From Caulobacterales bacterium (lineage in GTDB: Bacteria; Pseudomonadota; Alphaproteobacteria; Caulobacterales; Caulobacteraceae), in the NCBI GenBank assembly GCA_016183935.1, contig JACPDR010000030.1, positions 1-64,000 on the forward strand: a stretch of DNA of 64,000 nt, in the 5' to 3' direction. The translations under genes and the position numbers were made by a program. Of the stretch, positions 59,114 to 64,000 are shown piece after piece; position 1 is the first letter of the stretch; every line of letters starts with the position of its first letter. The notes under the pieces were generated by a model. The model was not told the DNA's origin and searched no databases. It saw nothing but the letters and a program-made list of their open reading frames with translations.

Positions 59114-61002
59114 CGGTCGGCCTTCGCGCCGCGCGTCTGCTTGCGCCACAGCGCCGCATACTCCCCGCCCTGCCGCGCCACCAGCTCGTGGTGCGCCCCG
59201 CGCTCGACGATCCGGCCGCCCTTCAGCACCAGGATCTGGTCGGCGTCGGCGATGGTCGACAGCCGGTGCGCCACCACCAGCGTCGTCCGCCCGCTGCGAG
59301 CCCGGCGCAGCGTCTTCTGGATCGCCGCCTCGGTGCGGCTGTCCAGCGCGCTGGTCGCCTCGTCGAGGATCAGGATGCACGGATCGGCCAGCAGGGCGCG
59401 GGCGATGCCGACGCGCTGGCGCTCGCCGCCTGACAGCTTCAGCCCCCGCTCGCCCACCATGGTGTCCATGCCCTGCGGCAGGGCGCGGATGAACTCGTCC
59501 AGCTCGGCCGCGTCGGCCGCCGCCCAGATCGCCGCCTCGTCCGCGTCGGGCCGGGCGAAGCCGATGTTGGCGCGGATGGTGTCGTTGAACAGCGCCACGT
59601 CCTGGGGGACCAGCGCCACCGCCGCGCGTAGGGATTCCTGCGTCGCCTGCCGCGCGTCGAGACCGTCGATCAGCACCCGCCCCTCCTGCGGGTCGAGCAA
59701 GCGCAAGGCCAGCTTGACGACCGTCGACTTGCCCGAGCCGGACGGTCCGACCAGGGCCGTCGTGGTCCCCGGCGGCGCGACGAAGCTGACGTCCTCCAGC
59801 CCATTGGCCCGGGCGTCGTGGCGGAAGCCGACCTGCTCGAACGCCAGCGCCGCGCCGCGCGCGTCCGCCGGTCGGGGCAGCGGCACGGCGTCGGGCGCGT
59901 CCGCGACCTGCGGCGTCTGACGCGTCACCTTCAGCATCTCCTCCATGTCTATGAAGGACTGCCGGATTTCCCGATAGGCGAAGCCCAGGATGTTCAGCGG
60001 CGCATACAGGGAGATCATGATCAGCACGGCCGCCATCACGTCGCCCGGCCCCATCCGCCCCGCCGCCGCCTCGAACCCGGCCATGACCGCCATCACGGCG
60101 AGGCCGAGGTTCATGATCGTGGCCTGGATGATGTTCAGCAGCGCCAGCGAACTGTTGGCCTTGAGCGCCGCCCGCGTGTAGTCGCCCAGCGCCTCGTCAT
60201 AGACCCGCGCCGCCCGCGCCTCGGCCCCGAACGACTTGACCGTCTCGTAGTTGAGCAGGGCGTCGACCGAGACCCCGGCCGCCTGGGTGTCGGCCGCGTT
60301 CATCTCGCGCCGGTGCTCGATCCGCCAGTTCGACAGGGCGAAGGTGGTCACGGCGTAGATCGCCACCACGGCCACCGCCACGGCCCCGAACCGCCAGTCG
60401 TATTTCCCGGCCAGAACCCCCGCCGCCAGCACCAGCTCGACCCCGGTGGGGATCAGGTTGAAGGCGAGGATGCGCATCAGGAAGTCGACCGCCCGCGCGC
60501 CGCGATCCATGGTCCGCGACAGCGAACCGGACCGCTTGGTCTGGTGGAAATCCAGCGACAGGCTCAGTGCGTGGGCGAAGGTCTCGGTCGCCGCCGTCCG
60601 CTGCGCCGCCGAGCGCACCGGGGCGAACACCACGTCCGAGGCGTTGGGCGCGATCGCCGACAGCAGGCGCACGAAGGCCCAGCCGATGGCGAACGCGCCG
60701 AAGCCCCAGGCCATGCCGACCGCCGCCCCCTGCCCCGCCGCCAGCCGGTTCACCGCCGCGCCCAGCACCAGCGGGGCCAGAACGCCCAGCGCCTTGCCTC
60801 CCAGCGTCATACTGATCGCCGCCAGCAGGCGAAGGGGCAGCTGCGGCGCGTTCGACCGCCGCACGAGCCGCATCAGGTCCAGCAGCGCCTGGCCGGTCGG
60901 CGGGCCCTTTGGAGCCTCGACCGGCGGCGCGCCCTGGGCGGCCTTGGCCACCGAATCGCCCCGTCGTCCTGTCCGCTCGCCCAGTCTCGCCATGGAGCCC
61001 AT
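59101..61002 (-). CDS. Atm1-type ABC exporter (heavy-metal/glutathione-linked)
   Basis: 633 residues from the ATG at 61002 (60993 also possible). Six membrane helices (about 50-330) with the Atm1 signature LLNYETVKSFGAE, then an ATPase: Walker A GPSGSGKST, signature LSGGERQR, Walker B ILILDEATS. Mitochondrial and bacterial Atm1 export glutathione-linked sulfur or metal compounds. It complements the Fe-S theme of the window but lies 35 kb from the suf genes. Confidence 0.9.
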   Translation of the reverse strand: MGSMARLGERTGRRGDSVAKAAQGAPPVEAPKGPPTGQALLDLMRLVRRSNAPQLPLRLLAAISMTLGGKALGVLAPLVLGAAVNRLAAGQGAAVGMAWGFGAFAIGWAFVRLLSAIAPNASDVVFAPVRSAAQRTAATETFAHALSLSLDFHQTKRSGSLSRTMDRGARAVDFLMRILAFNLIPTGVELVLAAGVLAGKYDWRFGAVAVAVVAIYAVTTFALSNWRIEHRREMNAADTQAAGVSVDALLNYETVKSFGAEARAARVYDEALGDYTRAALKANSSLALLNIIQATIMNLGLAVMAVMAGFEAAAGRMGPGDVMAAVLIMISLYAPLNILGFAYREIRQSFIDMEEMLKVTRQTPQVADAPDAVPLPRPADARGAALAFEQVGFRHDARANGLEDVSFVAPPGTTTALVGPSGSGKSTVVKLALRLLDPQEGRVLIDGLDARQATQESLRAAVALVPQDVALFNDTIRANIGFARPDADEAAIWAAADAAELDEFIRALPQGMDTMVGERGLKLSGGERQRVGIARALLADPCILILDEATSALDSRTEAAIQKTLRRARSGRTTLVVAHRLSTIADADQILVLKGGRIVERGAHHELVARQGGEYAALWRKQTRGAKADRQPA

Positions 61003-61083
61003 ATGGCCCGCGCCGCCCGCGTTCGCAAAGCGGCATCGCCCGTGGATGAATCCGTCGCCTGCATCGGGCATAGTCGGGCGGCC

Positions 61084-61683
61084 ATGTCATTCTGCGCCGC
61101 CCCCGCCGAAGCCGCCGTCGCGGCCACCGCCCTGCCCCCCGCCGCGGCTCCGCCGACGGCCGTCGATCGCCCGCTGGTCTGCGCCATCAACCACCAGCAG
61201 GACCGCGAACGCGACGGCCGCACGACCGTCGTGGTCATCCAGCCCTTCGGCTACATCAACGAGCGCACCGGCCGCGCCATCTGGGTTCCGGCCGGCTACG
61301 TCACCGACTTCGCCTCGATCCCGAGAGTCGGCCGCTGGCTGATCCCCCCCTTCGGCCGCCACGCCATCGCGGCCGTCGTCCATGACTGGCTGTACTCGAT
61401 CGGCGAACCCGGGCGACGAGGCGAAGCCGACGACATCTTCCGCGACGCGTTGCAGGAACTCGGCGTCGGCGTTGCTCGCCGCAACATCATGCACGGCGCG
61501 GTCACCGCCTTCGGCGCCGGCGGCTACGACCGCGCCGCGGCGACGTGGGCGACCCAATTCATGGACTGGCGCACCGGCGATCCGCTGCCGCCGCCCGCCC
61601 CGCGCGAGGCCTTCTTCGGCGACGGGGATCCGGCGGTGATCGCGGGCATCAAGTCACAGCCGCCCGCGAACTGCGGCCCATAG
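61084..61683 (+). CDS. DUF1353 family protein
   Basis: 199 residues. Ala/Pro-rich N-terminus, then the family core: WVPAGYVTDFASIPR, AAVVHDWLYSIGE and ADDIFRDALQELG. DUF1353 is found in phage and chromosomal contexts; function unknown. The aspartates and histidine in TDFASIP and HDWLY suggest a metal-type site. No phage gene is nearby. Its 3' end overlaps the convergent NDUFAF6-like gene by 30 nt. Confidence 0.85.
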   Translation: MSFCAAPAEAAVAATALPPAAAPPTAVDRPLVCAINHQQDRERDGRTTVVVIQPFGYINERTGRAIWVPAGYVTDFASIPRVGRWLIPPFGRHAIAAVVHDWLYSIGEPGRRGEADDIFRDALQELGVGVARRNIMHGAVTAFGAGGYDRAAATWATQFMDWRTGDPLPPPAPREAFFGDGDPAVIAGIKSQPPANCGP

Positions 61684-62280
61684 CAGTCGCATCCGCTTCT
61701 CCAGCGGCCCCGCGCCGGGCCGTCGCGCCAGCGTCGCCGGCAGGACGGCGGGAAAGGCTTGGACCGGCAGGGCGCGGGCGGCGCGGGCCGCCTCCGCCAG
61801 GGCTGCGCGCGCCTCGTCGAAACGCCCCGTCTGGACCAGGCCCCAGACCCGGCCCGCCGGGGCCGCGCCCCCCGGCTCGGCGGCCGCCAAAATCCGCGCC
61901 GCCAACTGCATCGGGCCGACGTAGAAGGCGTCGAGATCGTGGGCCTCGCCGTGCACCCGGCCGATGTGGGCCTCGATCAGGGCCTCGAACGGCGCCCGCT
62001 CAAGCCCGCGCCGGGCGACCATGTCGGTCAGGGCCTCCAGCACCGGATGGCCCTTGCGCGCCACGCCGGCGAACACCCCGTCCAGCTGCTCCCGCCACCA
62101 GGCGTAGCGCATCTCGGCCAGCAGCGGTTGGGTGACCCGGGTTGGAATGGCCAGCAGTTCGGCCTCGAACGCATACAGGGCGACCAGATCGGCGCGCGCC
62201 TGCGCATCGGCCGCGAACCGGCTGGACAGCCAGCGGTCGGGATCGGCCGCGCGGACCTGTTCGTCGAGGGAAGGGTTCAC
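61654..62280 (-). CDS. squalene/phytoene synthase-like protein (NDUFAF6-like)
   Basis: 208 residues from a GTG. Helical fold of the squalene/phytoene synthase family: LVALYAFEAELLAIP, QPLLAEMRYAWWREQLDGVF. The aspartate-rich DxxxD motifs of active synthases are missing, and the protein is shorter, as in the complex I assembly factor NDUFAF6. A role in complex I assembly is inference from the family. Confidence 0.8.
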   Translation of the reverse strand: MNPSLDEQVRAADPDRWLSSRFAADAQARADLVALYAFEAELLAIPTRVTQPLLAEMRYAWWREQLDGVFAGVARKGHPVLEALTDMVARRGLERAPFEALIEAHIGRVHGEAHDLDAFYVGPMQLAARILAAAEPGGAAPAGRVWGLVQTGRFDEARAALAEAARAARALPVQAFPAVLPATLARRPGAGPLEKRMRLLWAAVRGRL

Positions 62281-62395
62281 TCTCTACCGCTCACCCGGCG
62301 AAGACCGGGCCCAGATGCGAAAACGCCGCGCCCTCACGGACGCGACGTTTCCTTATGCCATTCCGTCGCGAGTCGTGACCCGCCGACGATCGGAT

Positions 62396-63025
62396 TCAGC
62401 CGAACAGGGTCTGATACATCGCCATCGAGGTCAGCATCGGCAGCGACAGCAGCATGTTGATACGGCTGGCCAGCATGGCGACGCGCGCCGCCTTCGCCTT
62501 GGCGTCGTCCTCGACGGCGACGATGCCCAGCGCCCGCTTCTGGTTCGGCCAGATCACGCCCCAGACGTTGAGGAACATGATGATGGCCAGCCACACGCCG
62601 GTCCCCATGAGGATGTATTTCTGTTGCCCTTCGACAAGGCCGCCCGCCAGACCGAAGCTCATGACCTCGTGGGCGTAATTGGCCTCCGTCTGCTGCTTCA
62701 GGATCAGCACTCCGACCCCGAAAACGACGGTGGCCAGCGCCGACCAGCGAAACCAGAACAGCGCCTCCGGGGCGATATGCTTGCCGATGGCCGGCTTCAG
62801 GTCGGCCGGGATCGCTGGCATCACCCGAATCTGGACGAAGTTGAAATACCACAGCAGCCCGATCCACAGGATGCCCGCGCCGACGTGAGCCCACCGGAAC
62901 ACCGCCTGCCAAAACTGGGACCCAAAGCCGACATCCGACGCTTGGCCGAAGGCGTAGATCATCACTCCCGCAAGCACGAGGCTCAGCAGCACGGTCGTGC
63001 GGAAATTCGTAAGCAGCTTGCCCAT
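62396..63025 (-). CDS. urate oxidase N-terminal-like membrane protein (PuuD/COG3748 type)
   Basis: 209 residues from the ATG at 63025, preceded by a strong GGGAGG (63039-63034). About five membrane helices with histidines in WAHVGAGILWIGLLWYFN, KHIAPEALFWFRWSALAT and a late ASRINMLLSLPMLTSM. Matches the membrane domain of PuuD-type proteins, without the cytochrome c domain. In relatives lacking that domain the function is unknown. Stands alone. Confidence 0.85.
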   Translation of the reverse strand: MGKLLTNFRTTVLLSLVLAGVMIYAFGQASDVGFGSQFWQAVFRWAHVGAGILWIGLLWYFNFVQIRVMPAIPADLKPAIGKHIAPEALFWFRWSALATVVFGVGVLILKQQTEANYAHEVMSFGLAGGLVEGQQKYILMGTGVWLAIIMFLNVWGVIWPNQKRALGIVAVEDDAKAKAARVAMLASRINMLLSLPMLTSMAMYQTLFG

Positions 63026-63150
63026 GGTCCACCCCTCCCAGAGCGTTTCGAGAGAACCGTCGGCCCTCGCCGCGCGATTCGTTGAAGCGGCACCATAGCG
63101 CCGCTCGCGCCCGACAAACACCGAAAGACTTTGGGGGCTTTCCCCTGGCC

Positions 63151-64000
63151 TTACGGCTGGCTGGCCATGCCCAGCTTGATCGGCTTGGCGTCGTCGGACG
63201 GCCCGCCGCGCTTCACGCCCCACAGCAGGATGACCGGCGCGCCGACGTAGATCGACGAGTAGGTGCCGACGATGATCCCGAACATCAGGGCCAGCGAGAA
63301 GCCGAACAGCGTCGGCCCGCCGAGGAAGGCCAGCGCCGCCAGCACCATGATCGCGGTGATGCCGGTGATGATGGTCCGCGACAGGGTCTCGTTGATCGAC
63401 AGATCGATCACCTCGCGCAGCGGCATGGTCTTGTACTTGCGCAGGTTCTCGCGAAGGCGGTCGAACACGACGACGGTGTCGTTCATCGAATAGCCGATGA
63501 TGGTCAGGATGGCGGCGACCATGTTGAGGCTGAACTCGAGCCGGAACAGCGCGATCAGGCCGAAGGTCAGGACCACGTCGTGCAGCAGGCCGATCACGGC
63601 GCCGAAGCCGAACTGCGGTTCGAAGCGGAACCAGATGTAGGCGAACATCAATACGACCGCGAGGCCGAGCGCCATCAACCCCGACTGGAACAGCTCGCCG
63701 GACACCTTGGAACCGACCACGCTGACGCCGGAATAGGTCACCTCGCCGACGGCTTCCGTCACGGCGGCCTCGACTTGCTGGACCACCTGGGTCTGGTCGC
63801 GGCCTTCGGGAACCTGGAACCGCAGCAGCGCGGTCGAGCCGTCATTCACATTGGAGCCGACCCGCGCGATGCCCTGCACCTGCACGTCGCCAAGGCCCGT
63901 TTCACCCACCGCGGCGCGCAGGTCGTCCAGCGGCAGCACCTGTCCCGCCGGCTTGGCCACCTCCATCGCGGCGCCGCCGCGGAAGTCGATGCCCATGTTC
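63151..64000 (-). CDS. secF: protein translocase subunit SecF, 5' end outside window
   Basis: C-terminal 283 codons or so; the frame stays open to the right edge. The first residues in the window, MGIDFRGG, are the conserved start of the first periplasmic domain, so the N-terminal helix lies beyond base 64000. Then five membrane helices with GYSMNDTVVVFDRLREN (RND-type signature). With SecD it drives late steps of protein export by proton motive force. Ends GMASQP at TAA. Confidence 0.96.
   Translation of the reverse strand, partial: NMGIDFRGGAAMEVAKPAGQVLPLDDLRAAVGETGLGDVQVQGIARVGSNVNDGSTALLRFQVPEGRDQTQVVQQVEAAVTEAVGEVTYSGVSVVGSKVSGELFQSGLMALGLAVVLMFAYIWFRFEPQFGFGAVIGLLHDVVLTFGLIALFRLEFSLNMVAAILTIIGYSMNDTVVVFDRLRENLRKYKTMPLREVIDLSINETLSRTIITGITAIMVLAALAFLGGPTLFGFSLALMFGIIVGTYSSIYVGAPVILLWGVKRGGPSDDAKPIKLGMASQP

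Noticed and set aside
56050-61683. Prophage or integrative element from XerD plus DUF1353
   Set aside because: XerD is the housekeeping type beside aroK and accA; DUF1353 stands alone and no capsid, tail or att repeats are present.
63120-63150. Terminator after secF (GGGGAAAGCCCC on the minus strand)
   Set aside because: Stem of four with a four-base loop and no T-run; too weak to annotate.

Overview
The window is GC-rich chromosomal DNA with third-position G/C codons nearly everywhere, very dense genes and many ATGA/TGATG/GTGA start-stop overlaps. Gene content and order (nuo cluster with small extra ORFs, iscR-suf cluster, bactofilin plus M23 peptidase, RNase E ending in a GWWRR motif, aroK-aroB divergent from xerD, rluB-rsmD divergent from tadA) point to an alphaproteobacterium of the Caulobacterales, probably Brevundimonas-like. 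This placement is inferred from gene families, not from a database search. There is no prophage, insertion sequence, CRISPR array or rRNA. One tRNA (Asp) is present.

Layout. 1-11811 (minus): nuoA-to-nuoL for respiratory complex I, nuoL cut by the window edge, with five small ORFs threaded between the nuo genes by overlapping codons. 12073-12149: tRNA-Asp. 12228-16398: a small secreted protein, a DEAD-box RNA helicase, a diguanylate cyclase and a PlsC-type acyltransferase. 16388-26630 (minus): one tightly packed transcription unit running iscR, nifS-like desulfurase, sufB, orf79, sufC, sufD, sufS, sufT, sufA-like, orf91, metN, metI, metQ, tfoX-like. 26792-34298: hydrolase-like protein, type II NADH dehydrogenase, namZ with a DOMON-like gene, tyrS, bcp, M23 peptidase and bactofilin. 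34301-35704: prfB, with its programmed +1 frameshift, flanked by two copies of a palindromic repeat of about 115 bp. 35702-41197: PBP1A, a DEDDh exonuclease, a DUF5996 protein and AmiC. 41641-47151: RNase E, M48 protease, DsbA-like protein and a GFA-fold protein. 47264-53674: mutL, a low-molecular-weight phosphatase, a kelch protein, rsmD, rluB, tadA and an MliC-like lipoprotein. 53671-64000: GNAT, aroB, aroK, xerD, accA, a receiver protein with an unknown partner, an Atm1-type exporter, DUF1353, an NDUFAF6-like protein, a urate-oxidase-N-terminal-like membrane protein, and secF cut by the window edge.

The most striking observations are two broken core genes, both tied to iron-sulfur biology. 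nuoB has lost about 37 nt, including the codon of a cluster-N2 cysteine, and is frameshifted. sufD carries an 8-nt tandem near-duplication that shifts its frame after codon 28. Each could be real or an assembly error. A type II NADH dehydrogenase in the same window could in principle cover for complex I. Other points of interest are the small ORFs inside nuo, the suf-met fusion operon with unknown inserts, the repeats around prfB, an inverted repeat in the iscR promoter, and a perfect 16-bp palindrome upstream of the M23/bactofilin pair. I found no convincing new defence or mobile system.
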